Counted from the stretch's first letter, positions 8,671 to 20,181 are shown. The stretch is 64,000 bases of DNA from Legionella fairfieldensis ATCC 49588 (GCF_000621525.1 NZ_JHYC01000010.1:51851-115850), one strand, 5' to 3'. Notes: generated by a model from the letters alone, not told the origin. Translations and numbers: made by a program.

Positions 8671-9867
8671 TTAGCGATAACCCTGCATCTTAACAGGCTT
8701 TGGTACATAGCCTTTCATTTGCTGTGCAAATTGCCACAGTACTTCCAGACCAGATTCCTCAGCTTGCTTACACCACTGTTGCAACGCCTCTATCAATTCC
8801 TTTTGTGAACTGGCTGTTTTTAGCCAAATGTTTTGCAATGATTGACGGTAATTATACACTACCCGCAATTGCTCCCGGCTTGCTAATAAAGCCTGTAAAC
8901 GGGATCTGGCTCTTGGTGACAGCAGACTGTCCTGACGGCGCAGTAAACTTCCGGCTCGCTGGAACAAACGTCTATCCTCTTTATTTGCCGTACTCGAACG
9001 TTCATGCTTAAGAATGGGGCGTACTACACGTTTGTAATAATGAGACATAATTTGGAAGCGATTGCTGATCACTGCTTTAACTGTATCCAGATCGACATGC
9101 CGTTTTCCAGCGTCTCTTGCTAACTTAGGCGGTAACTTTTTAACTTTAGCTAAACCTAAAAAAGAAAGGCAACGAATATAAAACCAGCCTAGATCAAACT
9201 CCCACCATTTTACAGAAAATTTGGCTGATGAAGCGAAAGTATGGTGATTGTTATGCAATTCTTCCCCACCGATCCAAAAACCCCAAGGAATAATGTTAGT
9301 CGCCGCATCAGGACACTCAAAGTTTCTATACCCCCAATGGTGGCCAATTCCATTGATAACCCCCGCAGCATGCAAGGGTATCCACATCATCTGGATAGCC
9401 CAAATGGTTATACCCGGAAGACCAAAAAACAGAAGATCAATAAAAAGCATGAGCAGAATACCCTTTGAGGATAAACGAGTATACACGTTACGCTCTATCC
9501 AATCATTGGGTGTACCATGTGAGTATTTGGCAACCATGTCTTTGTCTTTAGCCGCATTCTGATAAAGTTCAGCGCCCTGCCAAAATACTTTTTTTAACCC
9601 CAGAACCTTCGGGCTGTGAGGATCTCCCTCTACATCCGTAGTTGCATGATGTTTACGGTGAATAGCAACCCATTCCGCAGTCACCATACCGGTAGTCAAC
9701 CATAGCCAGAAACGAAAAAAATGGCTGACAATGGGATGCAGGGTCAAAGCACGGTGGGTCTGGTAACGATGCAAATAGATAGTAACAGCAGCAATAGTAA
9801 TTTGAGTAAGTACAATCGTTGCCACCACATAACCCCACAACGACAGATTTAAAACACCATAAATCAT
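8671..9867 (-). CDS. Membrane fatty acid (delta-9 acyl-CoA type) desaturase
   Basis: The three histidine clusters of di-iron membrane desaturases are present: HRYQTH (33-38), HRKHH (70-74) and HNNHH (205-209). They are separated by hydrophobic spans in the stearoyl-CoA desaturase pattern. The enzyme should introduce a cis double bond into acyl chains and so adjust membrane fluidity. The first 265 residues make the catalytic part. The last 130 are charged, helical and probably cytoplasmic, an extension also seen in some proteobacterial desaturases. The start has GGAG about eight bases upstream. It is a single-gene unit whose 5' region (9868-10094) faces a divergent gene. Confidence 0.9.
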   Translation of the reverse strand: MIYGVLNLSLWGYVVATIVLTQITIAAVTIYLHRYQTHRALTLHPIVSHFFRFWLWLTTGMVTAEWVAIHRKHHATTDVEGDPHSPKVLGLKKVFWQGAELYQNAAKDKDMVAKYSHGTPNDWIERNVYTRLSSKGILLMLFIDLLFFGLPGITIWAIQMMWIPLHAAGVINGIGHHWGYRNFECPDAATNIIPWGFWIGGEELHNNHHTFASSAKFSVKWWEFDLGWFYIRCLSFLGLAKVKKLPPKLARDAGKRHVDLDTVKAVISNRFQIMSHYYKRVVRPILKHERSSTANKEDRRLFQRAGSLLRRQDSLLSPRARSRLQALLASREQLRVVYNYRQSLQNIWLKTASSQKELIEALQQWCKQAEESGLEVLWQFAQQMKGYVPKPVKMQGYR

Positions 9868-10100
9868 AAGCTACTCCACATAGAATGAATCGATAGAGCA
9901 TCTGGTTAACTCATTCAATTTAACCAAATCACCCCAATACGTTCTTTTATAATACCACAAATTGCACAATTAGCACTGCATCAATGCGCTTGTAACGGGT
10001 AATTTTACAACAAACGTCTTGTAATACCACCCTCGCAACGCTAAATTCAATAAGAAACCGTTAAAAAGAAAAATATATCCTTTCAAATAAGGTCATGAAC

Positions 10101-10340
10101 ATGAATGAAAAATTACAGAAATTTCTGGAAAATATACTCCCTTTTCTCATAATAGGAACTGCGATTGCTTTGATAACAGGGTTATTTATTATGCTTTCTT
10201 ACGTCTTATTCTGGGGCTTGTTAATTGGTGCTGTGCTTTGGTTTTTTTCCTGGGTAAAAAGTTTTTTTGCCGTTAAAAATGATAATTCACCCACTCGAAC
10301 CACCAAAGGACGAATTATTGAACATAGTGATAAAGATTAA
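10101..10340 (+). CDS. Small two-helix membrane protein upstream of mutM
   Basis: This protein of about 79 aa has two closely spaced hydrophobic helices (residues about 14-36 and 38-52) and then a basic, hydrophilic tail. The ATG at 10101 is preferred over 10095 because AAGG lies at the right distance. Its stop codon overlaps the mutM start (TAATG), so the two are translationally coupled. No family is recognised. Coupling to a DNA repair gene does not by itself reveal a function. Confidence 0.6.
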   Translation: MNEKLQKFLENILPFLIIGTAIALITGLFIMLSYVLFWGLLIGAVLWFFSWVKSFFAVKNDNSPTRTTKGRIIEHSDKD

Positions 10341-11155
10341 TGCCTGAATTACCTGAAGTAGAAACGACCCGTCGTGGTATTAGCCCTTTTTTGCTCGGAC
10401 AAACGATTACTTCGGTGGTTGTAAGGCAACCGCGATTGCGTTATCCGGTTCATGCTCAATTAAACAGCTTGTGTAGCGGACAAACCATACACGCTGTCTC
10501 ACGAAGAGCGAAATACTTGCTATTTGAGTTATCTCAGGGGTATTTACTCAATCATTTAGGAATGTCCGGTCATTTACGTCTGGTTAATTCTTCTTGTGCT
10601 GCCAAAAAACACGATCATGTTGAGCTGCTGTTAAGTAATAACTATATTCTCCGCTATAATGATCCGCGCCGCTTTGGTCTATGGCTTTATCTCGGGAGTG
10701 ATCCGGAACAACATCCGCTTTTAGCTTATTTAGGCCCGGAACCCTTATCAGAAAATTTTAATGCTGAGTATCTGTTACATCGGGCGCAGCATAAAAAACA
10801 AAGTATCAAGTCGTTTATCATGAACAACGAAATTGTAGTAGGTGTTGGGAATATCTATGCAACAGAAAGTTTATTTTTAGCCGGGATTCACCCTCAAACG
10901 CCAGCGGGCTTTTTAAACCCGACCCAATGCAACCGCCTTGTGAACGCTATTCAACAAATCTTGCAACAGGCTATTGAGGCAGGTGGCACTACGTTACGTG
11001 ATTTCTATGCCAGTGATGGCAAACCAGGGTATTTTTCTCATCAGTTACAAGTCTATGGCCGTAAAAACCTGCCTTGTTTTCACTGTGAAACATTAATCCG
11101 GACAATAACTATCAGCGGGCGAAATTCCACATTTTGTCCCGCTTGCCAATCCTGA
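10340..11155 (+). CDS. mutM: Formamidopyrimidine-DNA glycosylase
   Basis: This base-excision repair enzyme removes 8-oxoguanine and ring-opened purines and nicks the strand. The N-terminus MPELPEVETTRRGI supplies the catalytic Pro (residue 2) and Glu (residue 3). A conserved Lys lies in the SRRAKYLLF segment, and the central NIYATESLFLAGIHP helix-two-turn-helix is intact. The zinc finger at the C-terminus has four cysteines (CFHCETLI, then CPACQ). The length of 271 aa is normal. It overlaps the preceding small membrane-protein gene by one base. Confidence 0.96.
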   Translation: MPELPEVETTRRGISPFLLGQTITSVVVRQPRLRYPVHAQLNSLCSGQTIHAVSRRAKYLLFELSQGYLLNHLGMSGHLRLVNSSCAAKKHDHVELLLSNNYILRYNDPRRFGLWLYLGSDPEQHPLLAYLGPEPLSENFNAEYLLHRAQHKKQSIKSFIMNNEIVVGVGNIYATESLFLAGIHPQTPAGFLNPTQCNRLVNAIQQILQQAIEAGGTTLRDFYASDGKPGYFSHQLQVYGRKNLPCFHCETLIRTITISGRNSTFCPACQS

Positions 11156-11353
11156 TTTAATACATGAGTCGGGTGAATAAAAAGTGGTATCAACACATTT
11201 TATCACCTTAAGCCACTCATAATTGACTCGAAATGAATCCATGTGAATAAATTATAACTTCTTTATGACACACTCTAACTATTTTATAGTACAATTAATT
11301 ATTATAAATCAGCCTATACAGATGGCCTGATAAACATTTTGGCCTTTTACCCT

Positions 11354-12082
11354 ATGAAAATAAGCAAACTTCGTACACTGTGGATCATGGCATTATCCAT
11401 TTTATATACAGCTAATATTTGTAGCCGTTCCATAGTAAAACACTTCCTGGGTAAAACAACCCGCCCTTGGGTTGATGCAACAATTCAGCGTTGGGCAGAG
11501 CAAATACTTAATCTGGTGGGAGTGCAATGCAAGGTTGTTAATCCTCACCATGTAGCGCCTCAACCTGGTCAAGCAACAATCATTATGTGTAATCACAGCA
11601 GTCTCTACGATATCCCTATTAGCTTTAAAGCGTTTCCACACCACTCTGTGCGAATGCTGGCTAAAAAAGAATTATCCCGAATTCCTATTATGGGGAAAGG
11701 AATGACTCGTGCCGAATTTCCTTTTATTGATCGCAAAAATAGACATCAGGCAATAAAGGAATTGGCTGCTGTGCGGAAACTGTTACAAAGCGGTATTGTG
11801 ATGTGGATAGCCCCTGAAGGAACCCGTTCTAAAGATGGTAAACTGGCTTCTTTTAAAAAAGGCGCTTTTATCACAGCCATTGAAGCCAAGGCAATGATTA
11901 TTCCTATCGGTATTCGTGGAGCTTATAATATTTTACCCGCACGCACCACGCAATTTAACATTAATCAAATTGCTGAAGTTCATATTGGAAAACCTGTTGA
12001 TGCTTCCCAATATAATTATGAAAATCGTGATAAGTTGGTTACTTTGGTGCATCAAACTATAAAACACCTGCTCGAAGAATAA
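11354..12082 (+). CDS. plsC: 1-acyl-sn-glycerol-3-phosphate acyltransferase (PlsC family)
   Basis: This protein should add the second acyl chain to lysophosphatidic acid in the inner membrane. The acyltransferase motifs NHSSLYD (NHx4D) and PEGTRSKDGKL are present, with the FIDRKNR block between them. A single N-terminal hydrophobic segment could anchor it. I use the ATG at 11354 (MKISKL), about 242 aa; the TTG at 11339 is less likely. The gene appears monocistronic, preceded by about 200 bp of AT-rich DNA. Several PlsC paralogues are common in related genomes, so substrate preference is uncertain. Confidence 0.88.
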   Translation: MKISKLRTLWIMALSILYTANICSRSIVKHFLGKTTRPWVDATIQRWAEQILNLVGVQCKVVNPHHVAPQPGQATIIMCNHSSLYDIPISFKAFPHHSVRMLAKKELSRIPIMGKGMTRAEFPFIDRKNRHQAIKELAAVRKLLQSGIVMWIAPEGTRSKDGKLASFKKGAFITAIEAKAMIIPIGIRGAYNILPARTTQFNINQIAEVHIGKPVDASQYNYENRDKLVTLVHQTIKHLLEE

Positions 12083-12160
12083 ACCGCACTTAAGATCGAC
12101 TAACGTACTGATTAAATCGCTTGGTACCAGATAAAGATTAAATCAACAAGAACCCTGTAA

Positions 12161-14436
<2,276 letters not shown>

Positions 14437-14590
14437 TTAAGTGGCCCGCGTTTTATTTACTACTCAACATGGGCTATTTTTATAAATTAAATAAAACACT
14501 CGCAATGACAGCTTATCGACCGCTTTGAAAAATAGATAAAATAAATTCACTATAAATATTTAATTGACAAGGATGAACTGGAGAATCGCA

Positions 14591-15343
14591 ATGACTGCTA
14601 TAAAATATTTAGGACTTGTTTTTTTTCTTTTACTCTCGGCCTGTGCAACAAAACCTCCTATTCCTGAGAACTCAGTCAACCTGGCACCTCCTGCAAAATC
14701 CTCTGTAGACACTCAAACATCAGCGCGTGATCGACCCACATCCTTTGCTGCTAAAACTTTATCGTCTGCTGAATCAGTTTCTGGAAACGATAAAACCTCA
14801 AAGAAAACGTTATCATCCCAGGAAACTTCTCTAAAGGAAAGCAAGCGTGCGCCCCTTTCTTCCACAGCTTCCAAAATATCGTCCTGGGAAATTTCAGGAG
14901 CCATGGCTGCTCGCAGTAAAGGTAAAGGCTGGAGTGCCTCCCTTAACTGGCTCCAACGAGGTCCTGGCCAATACCAAATCCGTTTGTCTGGTCCTTTGGG
15001 TAGCGGTACCTTACTTATCAGTAAAACGGGGCGATCAGTGACTCTGCGCGATGGTCCGAAGACAGTAACCTCTTCTGATGCCTCAAGTTTGTTAAAGCAG
15101 CAAACAGGCATAAGCCTTCCCGTTAATAATCTTTATTATTGGGCTAGAGGCATAGCAGCGCCGGGGGCTGTTCAAGGTGAAAAACGCGATCAAGCGGGAC
15201 GTTTAATTGGTTTAAGGCAAGCAGGCTATACCATTCAATATTTACAATATACAGCCGCTGGCAATGCGATACTTCCAAGCCACATTCGATTACAAGGCAA
15301 TGGCGTTTTCATCAAACTGATTATTAGACAATGGCGAGTTTAG
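14591..15343 (+). CDS. lolB: Outer-membrane lipoprotein LolB
   Basis: LolB receives lipoproteins from LolA and inserts them into the outer membrane. The sequence has a lipoprotein signal (YLGLVFFLLLSAC, lipobox LSAC). A long Ser/Thr-rich linker (residues about 25-95) follows, and then the LolB beta fold (WEISGAMAARSKGKGWSASL, then WLQRGPGQYQIRLSGPLG). The start at 14591 has GGAG about eight bases upstream; ATG 14573 and TTG 14564 are less likely. The linker is longer than usual. In most gammaproteobacteria ispE follows lolB; here it does not. Confidence 0.9.
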   Translation: MTAIKYLGLVFFLLLSACATKPPIPENSVNLAPPAKSSVDTQTSARDRPTSFAAKTLSSAESVSGNDKTSKKTLSSQETSLKESKRAPLSSTASKISSWEISGAMAARSKGKGWSASLNWLQRGPGQYQIRLSGPLGSGTLLISKTGRSVTLRDGPKTVTSSDASSLLKQQTGISLPVNNLYYWARGIAAPGAVQGEKRDQAGRLIGLRQAGYTIQYLQYTAAGNAILPSHIRLQGNGVFIKLIIRQWRV

Positions 15344-15386
15344 TCTTTTCTTTCCAAAGCTAAAATTTTACATCCTGTGTCGTGAG

Positions 15387-15638
15387 TTATACACGGCATA
15401 AAAAGATGTACCAACATTCATTATAAACCCGGCTTTTCAATTTTATACGTTGAGAAGCCCTGGAAAAATCCAGTCTGATCGATTGAATAACTTCGCTTAA
15501 GGGTTTAGGTAATTTATCCGTAAGTATTTGAAGGGCAATAATCGCTCCTTGTCTCTCATCAACAAGGTACCTTTTTATGATTTCCCCGCTGTATGTAATA
15601 TGTTCCTCAACATCTTGCTCTGTGAGACACCAAACCAT
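15387..15638 (-). CDS. Possible small protein, unknown
   Basis: This 83-codon ORF lies in a gap between lolB and the tRNA gene. The composition is protein-like, with predicted helices (EHITYSGEIIKRYL, ALQILTDKLPKPLSEVIQSI) and a basic end. I recognise no family, find no convincing ribosome site, and see no resemblance to IspE, which would be expected here in many relatives. It could be a chance ORF. Confidence 0.25.
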   Translation of the reverse strand: MVWCLTEQDVEEHITYSGEIIKRYLVDERQGAIIALQILTDKLPKPLSEVIQSIRLDFSRASQRIKLKSRVYNECWYIFLCRV

Positions 15639-15905
15639 TCTTACCTGTCAAAAAACACATTAAAAGACCAATCAGGCTATATATTTATCCTATTCAACAA
15701 ATTCACATTACTTTTTTTACTTTTTGAAAAGTTAAGTGCCAGATTCGAGGAAGAACTCTATTAATAAAAACAATTACCCTGATAAATTTTACAAAATTTA
15801 ATACCATATTCGTTGACAACACTTTAAATTCTTTGCAAAATACGCAGCACACTGCAGCAATGCACAAGATATACACGGACGAATAAAGAAGAATCTACAA
15901 CATAT
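15639..15905. other. AT-rich gap before tRNA-Gln
   Basis: No convincing gene is seen. The sequence just before the tRNA is AT-rich and probably holds the tRNA promoter, but no clear -35/-10 pair can be assigned with confidence. Confidence 0.3.
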
Positions 15906-15980
15906 TGGGGTGTCGCCAAGCGGTAAGGCACAGGGTTTTGATCCCTGCATACCTAGGTTCGAATCCTAGCACCCCAGCCA
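15906..15980 (+). tRNA. tRNA-Gln (anticodon UUG)
   Basis: The 75-nt sequence folds as a cloverleaf. The acceptor stem is GGGGTG paired with CACCCC. The anticodon arm is CAGGG-TTTTGAT-CCCTG with TTG at positions 34-36, and the T-loop is GGTTCGAATCC. It ends in an encoded CCA. It closely resembles E. coli tRNA-Gln, including the unusual leading T. It lies 150 bp before prs, a common arrangement. Confidence 0.97.
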
Positions 15981-16128
15981 CAACCTTGTTGATTCAAGTA
16001 AACAGACGGCAGAAGATAACCGGGAAGGATGCGTTCACCGGATCGCTTAAATAATAATTATATCTTTCTGGCTGTCTTCTGCTATGTGTTTAAGTTACCT
16101 GATTAACTCAATCGAAGGCTTTTTACAC

Positions 16129-17076
16129 ATGTCGACAATGATGATCTTTACCGGCAATGCTAATCCAGAGCTGGCACTTAAAATAGCTTCTCACTTGCAA
16201 ATTCCCATTGGCCAGGCCACTGTGGGTACTTTTAGCGATGGCGAAACCATGGTTGAAATTCTGGAAAATGTTCGGGGCCGCGATGTATTCGTAGTGCAAT
16301 CAACCTGCGCGCCAGCTAATGACAACCTGATGGAGCTGCTGATTATGGCCGATGCACTAAGACGCTCCTCCGCGGGACGAATTACAGCGGTAGTCCCTTA
16401 TTTTGGTTATGCACGTCAAGATCGTCGTGTCCGCTCCGCGCGAGTCCCCATCACAGCAAAAGTCATTGCTGACATGATGGCCTCTGTTGGCATATGTCGT
16501 GTCCTTACGGTGGATCTGCATGCCGATCAAATTCAGGGCTTTTTTTATATGCCCGTCGATAATGTCTATTCAACGCCTGTTTTGCTTGAAGACATCAGGC
16601 AACAGAATCTTCCTAATCTCATGGTAATATCGCCTGATGTAGGAGGTGTTGTTCGCGCAAGAGCTATGGCAAAACTCCTTAACGATGCAGAGCTATCCAT
16701 CATTGATAAGCGGCGCAGTGGGCCTAATCGCTCAGAAGTCATGCATATTATTGGTGAACCCGCAGGCAGACACTGTCTTATTATCGATGATATTGTTGAT
16801 ACGGCAGGTACTTTATGCTCTGCCGCCTATCAGCTAAAGTGCAATGGCGCAACCAGTGTACGTGCCTATGTGACTCATCCCGTCCTTTCAGGCCCGGCTG
16901 TAGAGAATATTAAGCATTCTTCACTGGACGAGGTAGTGGTCACTGATACTATTCCTTTGATTGAAGCAGCCAAACACTGTGAGAAGATAAGAGTGGTCAG
17001 TCTGGCTGACATGCTTGCTCAGGCAATTAAGCGAGTAAATGTTGAAGAATCCGTAAGCTCTATGTTTACAGAATAA
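16129..17076 (+). CDS. prs: Ribose-phosphate pyrophosphokinase
   Basis: This enzyme makes PRPP from ribose 5-phosphate and ATP for nucleotide, histidine, tryptophan and NAD synthesis. The start at 16129 ([10 protein letters not shown]) gives 315 aa, the standard length; the ATG at 16084 adds 15 atypical residues. Conserved parts include [27 protein letters not shown] (ATP loop), [12 protein letters not shown], and the PRPP-binding [13 protein letters not shown]. The region between the tRNA and the start contains partly complementary runs (GGCAGAAG, then CTTCTGGCTG) that could form a leader hairpin. Confidence 0.96.
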   Translation: MSTMMIFTGNANPELALKIASHLQIPIGQATVGTFSDGETMVEILENVRGRDVFVVQSTCAPANDNLMELLIMADALRRSSAGRITAVVPYFGYARQDRRVRSARVPITAKVIADMMASVGICRVLTVDLHADQIQGFFYMPVDNVYSTPVLLEDIRQQNLPNLMVISPDVGGVVRARAMAKLLNDAELSIIDKRRSGPNRSEVMHIIGEPAGRHCLIIDDIVDTAGTLCSAAYQLKCNGATSVRAYVTHPVLSGPAVENIKHSSLDEVVVTDTIPLIEAAKHCEKIRVVSLADMLAQAIKRVNVEESVSSMFTE

Positions 17077-17115
17077 GAAAACAGACCTATCAAACTATTT
17101 TAAAAAAAACTACAT

Positions 17116-17147
17116 AGCAGCTCATCTTTCCATTGAGCTGCTATTTC
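17116..17147 (+). terminator. Terminator after prs
   Basis: The perfect 9-bp stem AGCAGCTCA / TGAGCTGCT with a 9-nt loop is followed by atttcatc. It lies 40 bp after the prs stop. Confidence 0.75.
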
Positions 17148-17164
17148 ATCTCATAAAGATTATG

Positions 17165-17305
17165 GTAAGTGTTCACACGGGCATGACCTAAAAATAATTG
17201 AAAAGGTGTTTAACAATAACCAAAAAATGAGAGGATCACTTAGCGCCTGCGTGGGAAAGACATTGACGTTATATACTTCTTAATTACCTATTCCGTGACA
17301 CCTAC
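17165..17305. repeat. MITE-like element, family 1 (copy 1, degenerate)
   Basis: It begins GTAAGTGTTCACACGGG and ends CCGTGACACCTAC, an imperfect form of the termini at 17862-18044. Its right 50 bp (gggaaagacattgacgttat and following) are nearly identical to copy 2. Its left part (atgacctaaaaataattg, then gaggatcactta) recurs at about 53783-53845 beside the tandem array. No ORF is present. Confidence 0.75.
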
Positions 17306-17368
17306 AGATAATGAGTTTCAAAATACGTCAGTAGCCGGGGTAATTGTTCAATAGTACCCACTTATGTT

Positions 17369-17455
17369 CCACCATAACTTAATCAATCAATTCCGGCTCC
17401 CACAGACAAGCCGTGAGAAGCAAGTAATAAAATTTGGCCTTAAGTTTTACTTGAC
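17369..17455 (-). repeat. GGCGTCAACTTAAG-type element (degenerate copy, inverted)
   Basis: Read on the minus strand, it contains acttaaggccaaattttatt and gcttgtctgtggga, and ends gattaagttatggtgg. These match the copy at 20095-20181 in the same order, with base changes and small indels. Confidence 0.6.
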
Positions 17456-17628
17456 ACTTGCAACTTGTCCACAGCAGGAAGAGGCTGATTTTGTGCCACA
17501 ATCTCTGGGTATCATGGGCAAGCCACTGTTGTACGTAGGCATCATTTTTATTTAGCCAGACCGTGATTGACTTTTGCGCGGACGAAAAGAGATGGAATAA
17601 TAATATCCGTGTTTGTTTTACTTAACTA

Positions 17629-17814
17629 CTATAGGCTATTTTTATTTTGAGGATATTCAACTTTATTATCTTGTTGAAAATTATCGAGTGGTTCTTCTAC
17701 TTTTACATGCGTTATCGTGCCATCCAAATTTTTATACGTTACCCATAAGAATTCTTTAGGAGGTATAAACTCGGTTCCTTTACTCTTGGCTCTGTAAAAA
17801 AAAGCTTTCGTCAT
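17629..17814 (-). CDS. Small hypothetical protein
   Basis: This 61-codon ORF encodes a hydrophilic protein with a plausible composition (FLWVTYKNLDGTITHVKVEE, then an Asn/Gln-rich tail). It lies between two directly oriented MITE-like elements. The ribosome site is weak (GAG about nine bases upstream). No family is recognised and there is no membrane segment or cysteine. It could be a real small gene stranded among repeats. Confidence 0.4.
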   Translation of the reverse strand: MTKAFFYRAKSKGTEFIPPKEFLWVTYKNLDGTITHVKVEEPLDNFQQDNKVEYPQNKNSL

Positions 17815-17861
17815 CGCTTAATCTCAGTTATTTAATGAATAAAAATTAATCAAAAAAGGTG

Positions 17862-18044
17862 GTAAGTGTTCACGGGATATTCAAATTTTCTCTTCCAGAC
17901 TTTGTTCCATGACTCGTCTTTCCCGCGCAGCGGGAATCAATCCGTAAAATTAGCACCATGTCTAATTTGTAGATAGTTTCCCGCCTGCGCGGGAAAGACA
18001 TTGACGTTATATACTTCTTAACTACCTATTCCGTGAACACTTAC
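17862..18044. repeat. MITE-like element, family 1 (copy 2, intact termini)
   Basis: Perfect 14-bp terminal inverted repeats GTAAGTGTTCACGG and CCGTGAACACTTAC bound a 183-bp segment with no ORF. Inside are two perfect hairpins: TTCCCGC-gca-GCGGGAA (17920-17936) and TTTCCCGC-ctgc-GCGGGAAA (17977-17996). AAAAGG-like sequence flanks both sides, which might be a target duplication. Confidence 0.85.
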
Positions 18045-18133
18045 AAAAGGCGAACTTCTATTAACATAAGAAAAGCTTGCAAGCTTCCTTGTGTTAATAG
18101 AAAATTCTGACTTATTATGGTTAAGTCCTTCTC

Positions 18134-18415
18134 TTAGTCGCGAGTACCTACGTATTTGTCATCAAAATAACGACGTAACTTCGTTCTTAACGTACCGCGG
18201 CTAATACCAAGCATGATTGCTGCACGAGACTGATTGTATTTACAATGCTCCATAACAGCGCGAAATAAAGGTGTTTCTATTTCCTCAAGAACAAACTGGT
18301 ACAGGTCAACAGGATCAGTTCCCTTCAGCTCGGTAAAATATTTCTGCACTGATTGAGTCACACTCTCTGCCAGTGATGCAGTTGTATCCCCAGCTTCATT
18401 GCTGATTGTTGTCAT
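18134..18415 (-). CDS. fis: Fis-family nucleoid/transcription regulator
   Basis: The C-terminal 45 residues contain the Fis helix-turn-helix (NQSRAAIMLGISRGTLRTKL, then RRYFDDKY), nearly the same as the E. coli [20 protein letters not shown]. Fis dimers bend DNA and control growth-phase genes. The start at 18415 (MTTISNEAG) gives about 93 aa, close to E. coli Fis (98 aa), and has AAGGAGG upstream; the ORF extends further 5' without support. The usual dusB partner is not adjacent, so this may be one of several Fis paralogues, which Legionella is known to have. Confidence 0.9.
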   Translation of the reverse strand: MTTISNEAGDTTASLAESVTQSVQKYFTELKGTDPVDLYQFVLEEIETPLFRAVMEHCKYNQSRAAIMLGISRGTLRTKLRRYFDDKYVGTRD

Positions 18416-18555
18416 TCTTTTTAACTCCTCCTTAAAAAGCAACATATTACCCAATTGAGCAATTCCTGACAAGTCCAGACTTCGAAAAATTGACTTAAAA
18501 TCAGAAAATTACTGAAGTGAACCAGACAACGGCGCTGGTTCACACCATAGATTAA

Positions 18556-20067
18556 TTATTGCCTGTTAAAATTTAGCATTGCAGGACTAAATGGCTTACC
18601 GTTCACTGTTAACTGGCCTTGATTAAGACTCATTTCAACCACGTAGTCACTTCCCTGAAGTGATAGAATACCAGATTCTACCATAGAGGCTAACTGCTTA
18701 TCAGCTTCTGTGGCTGCCTGTTGCATCACTTCGGCAACATTAACCACCGCTGTGGTTGGGGCTGAATTAACAGTTGCTCCAGAAACAACAGCCTGATTAG
18801 TCTGCTGCTGTTGCATTTGCTGGACAATGCCCTGTTGAATAGTCTGTGGCGGTGGAGGGGCCAGCAGCTTCTGTTTGATTGATTCAGTAAGTACATTTTT
18901 CACAACCGAAGCAGGGACTTTCAATTTACCATTGCCTTGAATCTTTTGCAGTAATTCAAAAGGATTACCTACATCGGCTTTAGGTAATGAAATCAGTAAA
19001 TTGCCTTCAATAGTTCCTTCAGGTAAAACAACATTGACCTCAGGAACTTCAAATTCAGCGCCTTTGCTAAATAATTTAGGTAATTCAGGCAACATTGTCA
19101 GAAGTGCCTGCTGGCGTTCAGCATCTGTTCCCTGTTGAAGTTGATTGACCTGCTCATTAATTTTAACAAGAACGGCTGCGTCCAGATTGCGAATAGCAAC
19201 TTCCAGATGACCAGGACCATAAGTCTTATCATTAGTAAGCAGTTTTTCCAGCGATGTTTTAAAATGGGAACTGAACAAACCTTCTTCAATATTGGTATCC
19301 GATTGAATATCAAATTGACCAAGCTCGAACAGTTTTTTATCGCCACTCATCACTGTGAGAGAAGGAAAAGACAGGCTGGCGTCACCAAGATATAAACCAT
19401 ATTCATTTTTTCTATGCAGATTGTATTCACTGGTCACCATCGACATGGTTGTCTTTAATGGCTCCTTTACAAACGTTAAACCATCAATAGTTATATTTCC
19501 ATTTATTTTATTCAGGTTTGAAGAAATAGTGGTCGAAGAAGTCAGGCCTAACCAGTTGAATTCACTCCCGCCTTGTTTGGCAAGTATCTTAAAGGCCGGA
19601 ACAGTTGCATCAACATTTGTATTATTAAGATAACTGACAAACATGCTCAGATCCAGTTTTGGCTGAGTTGAATCAGGAGAAAAAAACTGATTAAACTGCT
19701 CAGACCATCTGGGGGGCAGAGGTACGTGAGTATAAGCATAGCCTAGTCCGAATTTAATACTTTTATCGGCAAAAATTATTGGACCGTGATAAATTTTAAC
19801 CGGCATCCGCAATTGATGATCTTGAGCGGGAACCGTTACTCCAGTTGAAGAAACAGTGTGCTCAGGTATATGTAAACGCCAGTTAAGTATGGCATCGGAA
19901 GTCAACCACCCTCGTTGGTATTGCTCTACACTGGCACTAATGCCATTCGATTGATTAACGATATTGAGGTTCTCTCTTACTTTTTTCTCAGTGAGATACC
20001 CCATACCGAAATACGCGCAGAGGACCAGGGCGGCTACCACACCCACCAATCCCATGAATTTTTTCAT
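18556..20067 (-). CDS. YdgA/DUF945 family protein
   Basis: This protein of about 503 aa has one N-terminal hydrophobic anchor (FMGLVGVVAALVLCAYFGMGY) followed by a long periplasmic part typical of the YdgA family. Recognisable spots are KVRENL near the start, a YQRGWLTSDA segment like the family YxRGWF motif, and a C-terminal MLNFNR. A Gln-rich run (QQMQQQQTNQ) sits near residue 420. The start at 20067 has CGGAG seven bases upstream. The biochemical role of the family is not established; it is probably an inner-membrane-anchored envelope protein. A small repeat element lies just upstream of the start and may carry or displace its promoter. Confidence 0.8.
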   Translation of the reverse strand: MKKFMGLVGVVAALVLCAYFGMGYLTEKKVRENLNIVNQSNGISASVEQYQRGWLTSDAILNWRLHIPEHTVSSTGVTVPAQDHQLRMPVKIYHGPIIFADKSIKFGLGYAYTHVPLPPRWSEQFNQFFSPDSTQPKLDLSMFVSYLNNTNVDATVPAFKILAKQGGSEFNWLGLTSSTTISSNLNKINGNITIDGLTFVKEPLKTTMSMVTSEYNLHRKNEYGLYLGDASLSFPSLTVMSGDKKLFELGQFDIQSDTNIEEGLFSSHFKTSLEKLLTNDKTYGPGHLEVAIRNLDAAVLVKINEQVNQLQQGTDAERQQALLTMLPELPKLFSKGAEFEVPEVNVVLPEGTIEGNLLISLPKADVGNPFELLQKIQGNGKLKVPASVVKNVLTESIKQKLLAPPPPQTIQQGIVQQMQQQQTNQAVVSGATVNSAPTTAVVNVAEVMQQAATEADKQLASMVESGILSLQGSDYVVEMSLNQGQLTVNGKPFSPAMLNFNRQ

Positions 20068-20094
20068 TATTATCTCCGTGTTAGTGTTCAATCA

Positions 20095-20181
20095 ATGGCG
20101 TCAACTTAAGGCCAATTTTCATTACCTGCGCCTTAGAGCTTGTCTGTGGAACGCAGGCATTTCTTCTTAAGTTGATACCAT
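20095..20181 (+). repeat. GGCGTCAACTTAAG-type element (87 bp copy)
   Basis: It starts ATGGCGTCAACTTAAGG and ends CTTAAGTTGATACCAT, an inverted pair with two mismatches. The core contains gcttgtctgtggaacgcagg. It lies 28 bp upstream of the YdgA-like start. The first 31 bp are identical to the copy at 38207. Confidence 0.8.

Noticed and set aside
14450..14497. GTTTTATTTA / TAAATAAAAC inverted repeat between coaD and lolB
   Set aside because: Low-complexity AT-rich pairing in a divergent promoter region; could easily be chance.
17364..17555. 63-codon plus-strand ORF
   Set aside because: It overlaps a degenerate copy of a dispersed repeat and has no family-like sequence or ribosome site.
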